Shown: in pieces, positions 41,475 to 50,296 of the stretch
How the letters are laid out: each line of letters starts with the position of its first letter
Numbering within the stretch: position 1 is the first letter of the stretch
Assembly (NCBI RefSeq): GCF_013204825.1
Contig: NZ_JABMKV010000003.1
Span: forward strand, 62,001 to 126,000
Direction of reading: 5' to 3'
From: Pedobacter boryungensis
GTDB taxonomy: Bacteria; Bacteroidota; Bacteroidia; Sphingobacteriales; Sphingobacteriaceae
Length of the DNA stretch: 64,000 nucleotides
Notes under the pieces: generated by a model
Databases searched by the model: none
Told to the model about the DNA's origin: nothing
What the model saw: the letters and a program-made list of their open reading frames with translations, nothing else
Position numbers and translations under genes: made by a program

Positions 41475-44321
41475 CTACCCTTCCATCTCCTTCTTCAAAA
41501 ATTTACCAGTTAAGCTAATTGGATTTTGAATTAACCCTTCAGGCGTACCTTCAAAAATAATCCGACCACCACCAGCACCACCTTCTTCACCTAAATCAAT
41601 TACCCAATCTGCAACTTTTACCACATCCAAATTGTGCTCAATTACTAAAACTGTATTTCCCTTTTCAACCAACTCATTCAGCACACCCAATAAAACATTA
41701 ATGTCTTCAAAGTGCAAACCAGTTGTAGGTTCATCTAAAATATAAAAGGTTTTTCCGGTATCTTTTTTAGAAAGTTCGGTAGCCAACTTTACGCGTTGCG
41801 CTTCCCCTCCAGATAAGGTTGTAGAAGACTGCCCTAATCTGATATACCCTAACCCAACATCATTTAACGTTTTTATTTTACGGTAAATCGCCGGCATCTG
41901 ATCAAAAAAAGCACAAGCCTCTTCAATACTCATATCCAGTACATCGCTAATCGATTTACCACGATAACGAACCTCTAATGTTTCACGGTTATATCTTCTA
42001 CCTCCACACTCTTCACACGGTACAGCAACATCTGGCAAGAAATTCATTTCAATAACCTTCATTCCTGCACCTTGGCATGTTTCACAACGGCCACCTTTTA
42101 CATTGAAAGAAAAACGACCAGGTTTGTAACCACGAATTTTCGCTTCTGGCAACAACACAAACAAGTTTCTAATGTCAGAGAAAACGCCTGTATAGGTAGA
42201 TGGATTTGATCTTGGTGTACGACCAATTGGCGCTTGGTCGATTTCTATTACCTTATCAATTTCCTTTAAACCATTAATTTTCTCGTATGGAAGCGGATGT
42301 TTTTTCGCTCTAAAAAAATGATGATTTAAAATTGGATATAGTGTTTCTGTAATTAAACTTGATTTTCCACTACCCGAAACTCCAGTAACGGCAATAAATT
42401 TACCCAAAGGGAAATCAACCGAAACCTCTTTTAAATTATGACCAGTTGCTTTAATGATAGATAACTTATGTCCATTTCCTTTTCTACGTTTCTTCGGAAC
42501 TTCAATTCCTTTCTTCCCATTCAAATAGGCAGCTGTTAATGTGCCCGATTTCAAAATCTGAGCAGGTGTTCCCTCAGCAACAACTTCTCCTCCATGTACA
42601 CCTGCCGCCGGACCAATATCAATTACATGGTCGGCTTCTAAAATCATGTCTTTATCGTGCTCTACCACTAAAACTGTATTTCCTAAATCGCGAAGATTTT
42701 TCAAAGCACCAATCAAACGCTCGTTATCACGCTGATGCAAACCAATACTTGGCTCATCCAAAATGTACATTACATTCATCAACTGCGAACCAATTTGAGT
42801 AGCCAATCGAATACGTTGCGCCTCGCCACCAGAAAGTGTTCTAGCAGTTCTATCTAACGATAAATAGTTTAGACCAACATCAGTTAAAAAACCAATACGA
42901 GCTCTAATCTCTTTTAAAATTTCTTTTGCAATTATATTTTGACGCTCATTTAAGCGATTTTCAACATCGGTAAACCAAGTTTTTAAACTAAAGATGTCCA
43001 TTTCGGCAAGCTCAAAAATATTCTTACCATCTACTTTAAAATGAAGGCTTTCTTTTTTTAAACGAGCGCCATGACACTCTGGACAAGTTTTTAATTTGCG
43101 GAAAGCATCCATGTCATCCGCATTTGCGGTATCACTTCTTTTCTCCTGCTGTTCTTCTAATAACTTAATAATGCCATCAAAAGTGATTTGGTAATTTTGG
43201 ACATTCCATTTATTATATTCAACAGCTACACTCAATAAATCATGTGTACCATTTAATATGAGATTAATATTTTCATCTCCTAACTTTTCTAATGGTGTAG
43301 AAAGTGAGAAATTATACTTTTTAGCTAATGCTTTCAACACCTGAAACATCCAAACATCTCTATATTCACCTAATGGAGCCAAACCACCATTTAAAATACT
43401 CAATTTCATGTTCGGCATCACCGATTCCTTATCCACCACAAAAATATAACCTAAACCATCACAACGCTCACATGCGCCATAGGGCGAATTAAACGAAAAA
43501 CTATTTGGCTGGGGTTCATCGTACGAAATACCTGTCGTTGGGCACATTAAAAACTTACTGAAATGTGCTACGTTATTATCCTTATCACTTATTTTAATAA
43601 TTCCCTTACCCAAACGCATTGCAGTTTGAATACTATCTAATAAACGTTTATGATCCTTTTCATCAATTATTAAACGATCAACAACAATCTCGATATCATG
43701 AATTTTATAGCGATCTACCTGCATTTTAGCAGTTAAATCTTGTATTTCTCCATCAATACGAACTTTTACATATCCTTGTTTACGAATTTGCTCAAACAAT
43801 TCACGGTAATGACCTTTCCTACCCTTTACTACAGGCGCCAGAATATTTACCGGCATCGTATTAAACTTATTGTAAATATTTTTAAGGATTTGATCCTCAC
43901 TCATTCGCTCCATTTTCTCACCAGTATTGTAAGAAAAAGCATCTGCTACACGAGCATAAAGCAAACGCATGAAATCATAAATTTCGGTGATCGTACCTAC
44001 AGTAGAGCGAGGGTTTTTACTGGTAGTTTTTTGCTCAATTGCTATAACCGGACTTAAGCCTGAAACTTTATCAACATCAGGGCGTTCCATACCTCCCATA
44101 AACTGACGAGAATATGCACTAAATGTTTCCATGTAGCGACGTTGTCCTTCGGCATAAATTGTATCAAAAGCTAACGAGGACTTGCCGCTACCGCTTAAAC
44201 CAGTAATTACTACCAGCTTATTTCGAGGGAAACTAACATCAATATTTTTAAGATTATGCACCCTAGCACCATACACTTCAACATCTTTTTGCTCACCTAG
44301 GTCAATGTTCTTTTTGCTCAT
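41475..44321 (-). CDS. uvrA: Excinuclease ABC subunit A
   Basis: 948 residues. Damage-recognition ATPase of nucleotide excision repair. First ATPase half: Walker [15 protein letters not shown] at about 40, zinc finger [11 protein letters not shown] region, [12 protein letters not shown], signature [17 protein letters not shown] and [14 protein letters not shown]. Second half: [14 protein letters not shown], zinc finger [51 protein letters not shown]. Full length. A TATTTTTG promoter box is 35 nt upstream. Confidence 0.97.
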   Translation of the reverse strand: MSKKNIDLGEQKDVEVYGARVHNLKNIDVSFPRNKLVVITGLSGSGKSSLAFDTIYAEGQRRYMETFSAYSRQFMGGMERPDVDKVSGLSPVIAIEQKTTSKNPRSTVGTITEIYDFMRLLYARVADAFSYNTGEKMERMSEDQILKNIYNKFNTMPVNILAPVVKGRKGHYRELFEQIRKQGYVKVRIDGEIQDLTAKMQVDRYKIHDIEIVVDRLIIDEKDHKRLLDSIQTAMRLGKGIIKISDKDNNVAHFSKFLMCPTTGISYDEPQPNSFSFNSPYGACERCDGLGYIFVVDKESVMPNMKLSILNGGLAPLGEYRDVWMFQVLKALAKKYNFSLSTPLEKLGDENINLILNGTHDLLSVAVEYNKWNVQNYQITFDGIIKLLEEQQEKRSDTANADDMDAFRKLKTCPECHGARLKKESLHFKVDGKNIFELAEMDIFSLKTWFTDVENRLNERQNIIAKEILKEIRARIGFLTDVGLNYLSLDRTARTLSGGEAQRIRLATQIGSQLMNVMYILDEPSIGLHQRDNERLIGALKNLRDLGNTVLVVEHDKDMILEADHVIDIGPAAGVHGGEVVAEGTPAQILKSGTLTAAYLNGKKGIEVPKKRRKGNGHKLSIIKATGHNLKEVSVDFPLGKFIAVTGVSGSGKSSLITETLYPILNHHFFRAKKHPLPYEKINGLKEIDKVIEIDQAPIGRTPRSNPSTYTGVFSDIRNLFVLLPEAKIRGYKPGRFSFNVKGGRCETCQGAGMKVIEMNFLPDVAVPCEECGGRRYNRETLEVRYRGKSISDVLDMSIEEACAFFDQMPAIYRKIKTLNDVGLGYIRLGQSSTTLSGGEAQRVKLATELSKKDTGKTFYILDEPTTGLHFEDINVLLGVLNELVEKGNTVLVIEHNLDVVKVADWVIDLGEEGGAGGGRIIFEGTPEGLIQNPISLTGKFLKKEMEG

Positions 44322-44356
44322 AAATTTTGTAATTCTCGGTAGTAAAAAACAGCCTG

Positions 44357-44364
44357 CAAAAATA
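44357..44364 (-). promoter_or_regulatory. Putative -7 promoter box of uvrA
   Basis: Minus-strand TATTTTTG, exact TAnnTTTG match, 35 nt before the start codon. Confidence 0.45.
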
Positions 44365-44580
44365 ACAAATTTTAAGCAGAAAAGCTATTGATCTTCAATA
44401 GTTAAAACACAGCTTTTTGTCAAACTATTTACCTTAAAACATAATTGAAACTTTAAGTAAATACTGGGGATTTTACTATTATTAAGTCCCGCTTATCTTG
44501 GGTTGACATCATATAAAACTGGAAATCAAAACCGAGTGTGATTAAGCAGCACATAGCGTACTATTTGAACAAATGAACTA

Positions 44581-44588
44581 TATATTTG
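44581..44588 (+). promoter_or_regulatory. Putative -7 promoter box of fabV
   Basis: TATATTTG matches TAnnTTTG exactly. A TTTG at 44564-44567 is nearby but only 13 nt away, closer than the usual -33 spacing. Confidence 0.35.
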
Positions 44589-44677
44589 GAATGGAAAGAA
44601 ATTAAGGATAGTTTTGAAGAATAGAACGCAGTAATTTAAACCAGCGTTAATTAGTTAAGTAATAGCTTTAAAAAATT

Positions 44678-45886
44678 ATGATTATTGAACCTAGAATGCG
44701 AGGATTTATATGTTTAACCGCACACCCAAAAGGTTGTGAGCAAAACGTAATTAATCAAATTAACTATATCAAATCTCAAGGCCAAATAGATGGACCTAAA
44801 AAAGTGCTTGTAATTGGTGCATCAACAGGCTTTGGTTTAGCGTCAAGAATAACTAGTGCATTTGGCTCTGGTGCAGCAACAATTGGTGTTTATTTCGAAA
44901 AACCACCAAAAGAAGGCAAAACTGCATCACCAGGCTGGTATAATACCGCAGCCTTTGAAACTGAAGCTCAAAAAGCTGGTTTATATGCTAAAAGTATTAA
45001 TGGAGATGCTTTCTCAAACGAAGTAAAGCAACAAACCATCGATTTAATTAAAGCAGATTTAGGTCAAATCGATTTAATCATCTATAGCTTAGCATCGCCA
45101 GTTAGAACTAACCCAAATACAGGTATTACACACCGTTCTGTTCTAAAACCAATTGGCGGTTCATTTACCAATAAAACAGTCGATTTCCATACTGGCATTG
45201 TTTCTGAAGTATCTATTGAGCCAGCTAATGAAGAAGAAATTGAAAACACAATAGCTGTAATGGGAGGTGAAGATTGGAGCATGTGGATTGATGCATTAAA
45301 AGCAGAAAACCTATTAGCTGATGGGTTTACAACTGTCGCTTATTCATACATCGGCCCTGCTGTTACCGAAGCAGTTTATCGCAAAGGAACAATAGGCATG
45401 GCAAAAAACCACTTAGAAGCGACCGCATTTACCATTAGCGATAAACTAGCCGATCTTAACGGAAAAGCTTATGTTTCAGTAAACAAAGCCTTAGTTACAC
45501 AAGCAAGCTCCGCAATTCCTGTAATCCCTTTATACATTTCATTACTGTATAAAATAATGAAAGAAGAAGGCATTCATGAAGGATGTATTGAGCAAATTGG
45601 CAGATTGTTTAAAGATAGATTATATACCAATGGTGATGTTCCAGTAGACGATGAAGGGCGTATCAGAATTGACGATTGGGAAATGCGTAATGACGTGCAA
45701 GATCAGGTAGCTACCTTATGGAAACAAGCAACTACAGAAAATTTACCAGCCATAGGCGATTTAGCAGGTTACAAAACAGATTTCTTAAACCTATTTGGTT
45801 TTGATGTAGCTGGCGTAAATTACAAAGCAGATGTAAACGAAATGGTAGATATACCAGGATTAGTTGAGACTGAAGAAGGAGAGTAA
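44678..45886 (+). CDS. fabV: Enoyl-[acyl-carrier-protein] reductase FabV
   Basis: 402 residues, normal for the single-chain FabV/trans-2-enoyl-CoA reductase. Last step of each fatty acid elongation cycle, NADH-dependent. The start MIIEPRMRGFICLTAHPKGC is the conserved family N-terminus. The nucleotide motif is GASTGFGLASRI, and the catalytic Y-x8-K is YRKGTIGMAK. It is separated from the T3PKS operon by uvrA on the other strand, so a link to that pathway would be indirect. FabV enzymes are known for low triclosan sensitivity. Confidence 0.95.
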   Translation: MIIEPRMRGFICLTAHPKGCEQNVINQINYIKSQGQIDGPKKVLVIGASTGFGLASRITSAFGSGAATIGVYFEKPPKEGKTASPGWYNTAAFETEAQKAGLYAKSINGDAFSNEVKQQTIDLIKADLGQIDLIIYSLASPVRTNPNTGITHRSVLKPIGGSFTNKTVDFHTGIVSEVSIEPANEEEIENTIAVMGGEDWSMWIDALKAENLLADGFTTVAYSYIGPAVTEAVYRKGTIGMAKNHLEATAFTISDKLADLNGKAYVSVNKALVTQASSAIPVIPLYISLLYKIMKEEGIHEGCIEQIGRLFKDRLYTNGDVPVDDEGRIRIDDWEMRNDVQDQVATLWKQATTENLPAIGDLAGYKTDFLNLFGFDVAGVNYKADVNEMVDIPGLVETEEGE

Positions 45887-46341
45887 GAATCTAGCCTAAA
45901 ATAAAAAACCTCATTCAAAATTAGTTGAATGAGGTTTTCTTTTATAAAACGATAGCAATAGCTTTTAATTAAATCCCTAACCCTGTTAAACTCCGCTTCA
46001 ATTTCTTCTTCCGTTCCTTTCGCCTTTGCAGGATCTGGAAAATTGTAATGAAACTTTTTCGCTTCGCTATAAAAAAATGGACAGTTTTCTTTAGCATTAT
46101 CACAAACTGTAATCACGTAATCAAAATCTATATTGCTATATTCATCAACGTGGCTTGAAGTATGTTTAGAAATATCAATTCCATCTTCCGCCATAGTGGC
46201 TATAGCTTTTGGATTTACACCATGAGTTTCAATTCCGGCACTATAAACTTCCGCAGTACCTTTTGCAAAATATCGTAAATAACCTTCTGCTAGCTGACTA
46301 CGGCAACTATTGCCTGTACAGAGCACTAATATCTTCTTCAT
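45820..46341 (-). CDS. Arsenate reductase, low-molecular-weight PTPase type, with read-through C-terminus
   Basis: 173 residues from the ATG at 46341 (MKKILVLCTGNSCRSQ), preceded by AGGAAA. The P-loop CTGNSCRS and the two further redox cysteines in TVCDNAKENCPFF are the thioredoxin-coupled ArsC pattern. Relatives are about 135-140 residues and end near FIKENL. Here the frame runs on through the fabV terminator hairpin and 67 bp into the antisense of fabV, adding about 35 unrelated residues. Loss of the original stop is likely. It is the last gene of the ars operon, 8 nt after DUF6428. Confidence 0.87.
   Translation of the reverse strand: MKKILVLCTGNSCRSQLAEGYLRYFAKGTAEVYSAGIETHGVNPKAIATMAEDGIDISKHTSSHVDEYSNIDFDYVITVCDNAKENCPFFYSEAKKFHYNFPDPAKAKGTEEEIEAEFNRVRDLIKSYCYRFIKENLIQLILNEVFYFRLDSYSPSSVSTNPGISTISFTSAL
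45906..45943. terminator. Hairpin terminator between fabV and ars operon
   Basis: AAACCTCATTCAA, 6-nt loop, TTGAATGAGGTTT, a perfect 13-bp stem followed by T-rich sequence on both sides. It terminates fabV. On the other strand it lies inside the extended arsC frame. Confidence 0.85.
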
Positions 46342-46349
46342 TTTCCTAA

Positions 46350-46817
46350 TTAGCAGCAACCGCCACCAGGTGTACAAGCATTTGCTGTTGGCAATTGAAC
46401 CAAGTTTATTTTTTGTTTTTCTGTCGGAATTCCACAAGCATCTTTAGCTAAACAAGCAGTTTGAGTATTTATTAGCACAAAATCTTTTCCATTAAAGTCC
46501 AATCCATATTTACCAATGGTATCACTTTGATATTCTACTTCTATCTCCAAATCTTCCATTCCCAAAACCTTTTCTGATAGCCCAATAATGTTTAACAGTT
46601 TACCTGGTTTTAGGCGATGCTCAAAATCATTAGCGTCCCACAACTGAAAATTAGCCTTCTTTTCTGTACGAACAGTTCCACCACAATCTATAAAGTGTTT
46701 GCTTACCACACCTATTTCAGTTACATGAAAATGTTCAGGTACTGATGTACCATCTTCCAATATAAAATTTACAGTTTCAGCTGTAGCTAGCATAGTTTTA
46801 ATTTCTGATAATTTCAT
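46350..46817 (-). CDS. DUF6428 family protein in ars operon
   Basis: 155 residues with no signal peptide. It begins MKLSEIKTMLATAETVNFIL and has HFHVTEIGVVSKHFIDCGG in the middle. The C-terminus is Cys-rich (TACLAKDACG, then CTPGGGCC). This pattern matches DUF6428, a family I associate with arsR-arsC operons in Bacteroidota. Histidines and the terminal Cys cluster suggest metalloid or metal binding. It lies 15 nt after arsR and 8 nt before arsC. Function unassigned. Confidence 0.8.
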   Translation of the reverse strand: MKLSEIKTMLATAETVNFILEDGTSVPEHFHVTEIGVVSKHFIDCGGTVRTEKKANFQLWDANDFEHRLKPGKLLNIIGLSEKVLGMEDLEIEVEYQSDTIGKYGLDFNGKDFVLINTQTACLAKDACGIPTEKQKINLVQLPTANACTPGGGCC

Positions 46818-46832
46818 TTTATTACGATTTAA

Positions 46833-47165
46833 TTAACAACAATTATTCTTTTGTACTTTAATTTTCCCAAAAACCTCCGACAGGAAATTTTGAAATTTAC
46901 TAAATGTTTCTTCGTCAATACAGTAACAGATTGCATTTCCCTCAATACTTCCTTTAATTAACCCCGCGTTCTTTAACTCCTTTAAATGCTGAGAAACAGT
47001 TGGTTGGGCTAAAGGCAATTCGTTTACAATATCTCCACAAATACAGGTATCTACCGTTAACAAATAATCAATTATTGCAACCCTAGCCGGATGACCTAAA
47101 GCTTTCATTAATGCCGCAATTTCATTTTGCTTTTGTGTAAAGTGTGCTGTTTTAGATGCGCCCAT
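46833..47165 (-). CDS. ArsR/SmtB family metalloregulator
   Basis: 110 residues with a winged-helix domain: LMKALGHPARVAIIDYLL, DIVNELPLAQPTVSQHLKELKNAGL (recognition helix) and AICYCIDEE. Candidate As(III) ligands are the CIC pair in DTCICGDI and the terminal Cys-Cys. It represses its own operon until metalloid binds. The operator is a perfect palindrome just upstream that overlaps the promoter. Divergent from the pirin gene. Confidence 0.92.
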   Translation of the reverse strand: MGASKTAHFTQKQNEIAALMKALGHPARVAIIDYLLTVDTCICGDIVNELPLAQPTVSQHLKELKNAGLIKGSIEGNAICYCIDEETFSKFQNFLSEVFGKIKVQKNNCC

Positions 47166-47175
47166 ATTTATATTT

Positions 47176-47191
47176 TAATATTGCAATATTA
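47176..47191. promoter_or_regulatory. Perfect 16-bp palindromic ArsR operator
   Basis: TAATATTGCAATATTA is its own reverse complement, 11 nt before the arsR start. It covers the predicted -7 element (minus-strand TAATATTG), so bound repressor would block RNA polymerase. Confidence 0.75.
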
Positions 47192-47215
47192 CGATAAAGA
47201 TTTATACCATCCAAA
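47184..47215 (-). promoter_or_regulatory. Putative promoter of ars operon
   Basis: Minus strand TTTG (plus 47212-47215), a 20-nt spacer, then TAATATTG (plus 47184-47191), 7 of 8 to TAnnTTTG. Confidence 0.5.
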
Positions 47216-47245
47216 TTATTATTATCTTTAAATAAAAATAATCTG

Positions 47246-48124
47246 ATGTCGAATATTAAGCTCATTATTGAAGAAAGACCAAGTGATATTGGGAATTTTA
47301 TGGTTGGTAGATTGTTGCCATTTAGAGAAAAAAGAATGGTTGGCCCTTTTTCTTTTATAGACCATATGGGTCCAACGATAATGAGCGACCATGCAAATTT
47401 AGATATTCCACCTCATCCACATATTGGCTTATCTACGCTCACCTATCTTTTTCAGGGAAATATTATGCACAAAGATAGTTTAGGAACCGAAGTAGAAATT
47501 AAACCAGGTCAAGTAAACTGGATGACAGCAGGAAAAGGAATTGTTCACTCAGAAAGAACTCCTGAGTATCTTCGTCACTCTACTAAAATGTTGCATGGTT
47601 TACAAATTTGGGTTGCCCTACCAAAAGATCTAGAACAAATGGAACCCGAATTTTTTCACGCAGATGCGGACGAAATTCCAACTTGGAAAAATAACAACAT
47701 CCACTATAAATTAATTGCTGGTGAAGTTTTAGGACACAAATCTCCTATTCCAGTTTATAGTTCTTTATATTTATTGGAATTGAAAAGTACAACTCGAACC
47801 ACAGTTAAAATTGGCGAGGAACTTTTTGGCGAAAGCGGAATTTATATTTTAGAAGGTGCTATTGAAAACGATGGCAATACTTTTCAACCAAAACAATTAT
47901 TAGTAGCAAAAGACAGTTCTCTTTGTGAGTTTACCATGCAAGAAAACACCACTATCTACATTTTTGGCGGCGAACCCTTTCCCGAAGAACGGTTTATTTA
48001 TTGGAATTTCGTAGCATCTAGCAAAGAATTAATTGGAGAAGCTAAAACAAAATGGTTAAATCAAGAATATCCACCAGTGCCTGGAGAAACAGATTTTGTA
48101 CCATTGCCTGAAAGAAGAATCTAA
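47246..48124 (+). CDS. Pirin family protein
   Basis: 292 residues. Bicupin fold with the pirin metal-binding motif HPHIGLSTLTYLFQG and GQVNWMTAGKGIVHSER in the N-terminal cupin, and a C-terminal pirin domain ending FPEERFIYWNFVASS. Bacterial pirins include quercetin dioxygenases and redox-linked regulators; the activity here is not determinable. Divergent from arsR with 80 bp between them. Confidence 0.9.
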   Translation: MSNIKLIIEERPSDIGNFMVGRLLPFREKRMVGPFSFIDHMGPTIMSDHANLDIPPHPHIGLSTLTYLFQGNIMHKDSLGTEVEIKPGQVNWMTAGKGIVHSERTPEYLRHSTKMLHGLQIWVALPKDLEQMEPEFFHADADEIPTWKNNNIHYKLIAGEVLGHKSPIPVYSSLYLLELKSTTRTTVKIGEELFGESGIYILEGAIENDGNTFQPKQLLVAKDSSLCEFTMQENTTIYIFGGEPFPEERFIYWNFVASSKELIGEAKTKWLNQEYPPVPGETDFVPLPERRI

Positions 48125-48160
48125 TGGTTTTTGGTTTGCTATGTTAACTATGTAGTTAAA

Positions 48161-49213
48161 CTATCCCCAAGTAATTGTTGTATCATTAACTGTCGGATGC
48201 CCTGTACACACTAAAACTCTACCTTTTGCAACTTCATCATCCGTTAAAACCTCATTATAATCCATTCTAACACCACCAGAAATGCAAGTTGCCGTACAGG
48301 TACTACAAACTCCACCACTACAACTGTAAGGCAAATTAATTTTATTTTCAAGCGCTATTTCTAAAATCCTTTTAGGCCAAGGAACTAGCAAATGATGTAT
48401 TTTCCCTTTGAAATGTAGATTAACCGAATACGTATTTTTATCTACAACTTTTTCAGTTGCATCGTCTTCATCTGCCTCATCTTCCGGCAAAACAAATGTC
48501 TCGCGTTTAACTTGGTTAGGTTTAAAACCTGCACCTAATAAGGTAATGCGACAAACATCCATATAATCTACTGGTCCACACGTATAAAACAAAGCATCTT
48601 TAGCATCAAATTCCATATTTTCTTTTACCAACTGGTTGATGAGAAAACCATTTAATCTTGCCCTAAATAAATTTTTCGAGTTACTAAAAAGATGAATAAC
48701 CTCCAATCTAGCAGAATGTTCGACTTGCCATTTAGCAATTTCCTCTATAAACAAAGTATCTTCCGCAGAGCGGCTACTATAAATCAATACAATTTTAGAG
48801 TTTGTTTCGGTAATTAATGCTGTTTTCAAAATGGATAAAAGAGGCGTAATTCCAACTCCAGCAGCAAATAAAAAAACGGTTCTTTTAGCTTTAGCATTTG
48901 GCTGATAAATAAATTGCCCATTTGGTTTTGCTATTTCTACAGTATCGCCTATAGCTATTTGATGATGAATAAATCTTGATATCTCTCCATTTTCAACTAA
49001 TTTAACTGCAATAGAAATAGGTTCATCAACATCTGGCGAACTACAAAAAGAATACGAACGTCGTAACTCTCTCCCATTTACTTGAAAAACCAGTGGCAAA
49101 AACTGACCTGCTTTGTAATTCAACTTTTCACCATTTATGGTTTCGAAATTTATACTTAAAACTTCAGAAGCTTGTTTAATTACAGAAATAACACGGAGTT
49201 TTTGCAGCGACAT
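48161..49213 (-). CDS. PaaE-like ferredoxin-NAD(P) reductase with 2Fe-2S domain
   Basis: 350 residues from the ATG at 49213 (MSLQKLRVISV); a start nine codons earlier is less likely. FAD-binding domain: RRSYSFCSSP (about 55-65) and GEISRFIHH. NAD-binding domain: FLFAAGVGITPLLSIL and FYTCGPVDYMDVC. C-terminal plant-type 2Fe-2S domain: LPYSCSGGVCSTCTATC and VLVCTGHP. It is the layout of reductases that feed electrons to oxygenases. No oxygenase partner lies nearby. Confidence 0.9.
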   Translation of the reverse strand: MSLQKLRVISVIKQASEVLSINFETINGEKLNYKAGQFLPLVFQVNGRELRRSYSFCSSPDVDEPISIAVKLVENGEISRFIHHQIAIGDTVEIAKPNGQFIYQPNAKAKRTVFLFAAGVGITPLLSILKTALITETNSKIVLIYSSRSAEDTLFIEEIAKWQVEHSARLEVIHLFSNSKNLFRARLNGFLINQLVKENMEFDAKDALFYTCGPVDYMDVCRITLLGAGFKPNQVKRETFVLPEDEADEDDATEKVVDKNTYSVNLHFKGKIHHLLVPWPKRILEIALENKINLPYSCSGGVCSTCTATCISGGVRMDYNEVLTDDEVAKGRVLVCTGHPTVNDTTITWG

Positions 49214-49251
49214 GCAACTAAAATAGGAAACATTTGTCATTCAAGAGAATC

Positions 49252-49281
49252 AAAAAAGCCATTCGTGTTGTACGAATGGCT
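49252..49281 (-). terminator. Rho-independent terminator-like hairpin upstream of reductase gene
   Basis: AGCCATTCGT, 5-nt loop, ACGAATGGCT, followed by a T-run on the minus strand. It lies after the lytic transglycosylase gene and isolates it from the reductase gene. Confidence 0.85.
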
Positions 49282-49303
49282 AATAAATTTTAACTACTAA
49301 ATC

Positions 49304-50077
49304 TTATTCTATTGTTGTAGGTTGAGATTCAGTATATGCAATTAATGCTTTTTGACTTTTGTAACCGTTACGAGCAGGATTTTCAAGAATTTCTTTCATT
49401 GAAATGAGTTTGTAAACATATCCACCTGTTTCACGATTCAATTTCATTTTAAAATAATTATCTTGATTTTGCTTGTTAATTTGTCTTTTCATGTGTACAT
49501 CGCCAACATTATAAGCTGCCGCAACTAAAGTCCAGCTATCAAAAATACTATAAAGCTCTCTAATGTATTTACAAGCTGCAATAGTAGATTTCCTCAAGTT
49601 TTGACGTTCATCTATCTTTCCATTTACTTTCAATCCATAAGTACGAGCGGTTCCTGGCATAAATTGCCAATAACCCGATGCACCTTTTGGAGACGTACCA
49701 CTTTGTAATCCTGATTCTACTAAAGGCATGTATTTAAAATCGTTCGGGATACCATAAGCTGCTAAAATCGGTTCAATAATAGGGAACCATTCTGCCGCTT
49801 TACGGTGTAAACGATTGGTTTGCAAATTTTGGTAGGCATAAGAAGCTAAAATTTTCTTCATTTTACCGTTAATCCTCGCATCGCCCAAGGGCAAATTTTC
49901 ATCTGCAAATTCTAGTTGAGCTAATGTAAATGCTGGCTCTTCAGCTTCTTTTTTTATGGTGGTATTGTTGTCTTCTTTTCGACTTGTTTTTTCTTCTGGC
50001 AGCTTATAAGCAAACACTTTTGCCATAACCAGTAATGTTAAAATTACCGTACATGGAATGAGGTGTTTCTTTATCAT
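49304..50077 (-). CDS. Membrane-bound lytic transglycosylase, SLT domain
   Basis: 257 residues from the ATG at 50077, fixed by the strong Shine-Dalgarno AAAAAGGAGGAAG. An N-terminal signal/anchor (LIPCTVILTLLVMAKVFA) precedes the SLT domain (about 95-215): the catalytic Glu in PLVESGLQ, ASGYWQFMPGTARTYGL, and AAYNVGD. It cleaves peptidoglycan glycan strands, forming anhydro-muramyl ends. LysM domains found in MltD are absent. Two TAnnTTTG boxes lie upstream. Confidence 0.9.
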   Translation of the reverse strand: MIKKHLIPCTVILTLLVMAKVFAYKLPEEKTSRKEDNNTTIKKEAEEPAFTLAQLEFADENLPLGDARINGKMKKILASYAYQNLQTNRLHRKAAEWFPIIEPILAAYGIPNDFKYMPLVESGLQSGTSPKGASGYWQFMPGTARTYGLKVNGKIDERQNLRKSTIAACKYIRELYSIFDSWTLVAAAYNVGDVHMKRQINKQNQDNYFKMKLNRETGGYVYKLISMKEILENPARNGYKSQKALIAYTESQPTTIE

Positions 50078-50078
50078 C

Positions 50079-50090
50079 TTCCTCCTTTTT
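50079..50090 (-). promoter_or_regulatory. Strong Shine-Dalgarno of the transglycosylase gene
   Basis: Minus-strand AAAAGGAGGAAG directly before the ATG at 50077. It defines the start and is unusual for the phylum. Confidence 0.6.
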
Positions 50091-50098
50091 TTGGTGAA

Positions 50099-50124
50099 CA
50101 AATATAATTGGTTCGGCAAAGATA
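50099..50124 (-). promoter_or_regulatory. Two putative -7 boxes, transglycosylase gene
   Basis: Minus-strand TATATTTG (plus 50099-50106) and TATCTTTG (plus 50117-50124) are both exact TAnnTTTG matches. Which is used is unclear. Confidence 0.4.
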
Positions 50125-50255
50125 CAATACATTTAGTTAATTATCAAATAGTTACGTATTTTTCTGTTAAAATCAAGGTTTAAACCTACTTAAACACAGA
50201 TTCCATTTTTGTGATTTTAGCTCAATTTTTACGAAATAGATTGATACATTTTTAT

Positions 50256-50263
50256 TAAATTTG
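50256..50263 (+). promoter_or_regulatory. Putative -7 box, pseudouridine synthase gene
   Basis: TAAATTTG, exact match, 33 nt before the ATG. Confidence 0.4.
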
Positions 50264-50296
50264 CACCCGCATATTTTATGTGGCTAAAAGCGTATC

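Larger units (their letters stand above)
44322..44677. other. 356-bp divergent intergenic region uvrA/fabV
   Basis: Contains a minus-strand TATTTTTG box for uvrA (44357-44364) and a plus-strand TATATTTG box for fabV (44581-44588). No ORF, tRNA or stable hairpin stands out. The long leader left for fabV (about 90 nt) shows no recognised riboswitch. Confidence 0.5.

Noticed and set aside
43740..44057. 105-aa ORF antisense to uvrA
   Set aside because: It lies entirely within a conserved gene and resembles nothing.
44322..44677. tRNA or small RNA in the uvrA/fabV gap
   Set aside because: No cloverleaf or stable stem could be drawn. Only promoter boxes were found.
44678..45886. fabV as a member of the T3PKS operon
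   Set aside because: uvrA on the opposite strand and two repeats lie between them. fabV is a normal housekeeping enzyme here.
46342..46437. 32-residue N-terminal extension of arsC
   Set aside because: The ATG at 46341 has AGGAAA before it and begins the conserved fold. The extension overlaps the end of DUF6428.
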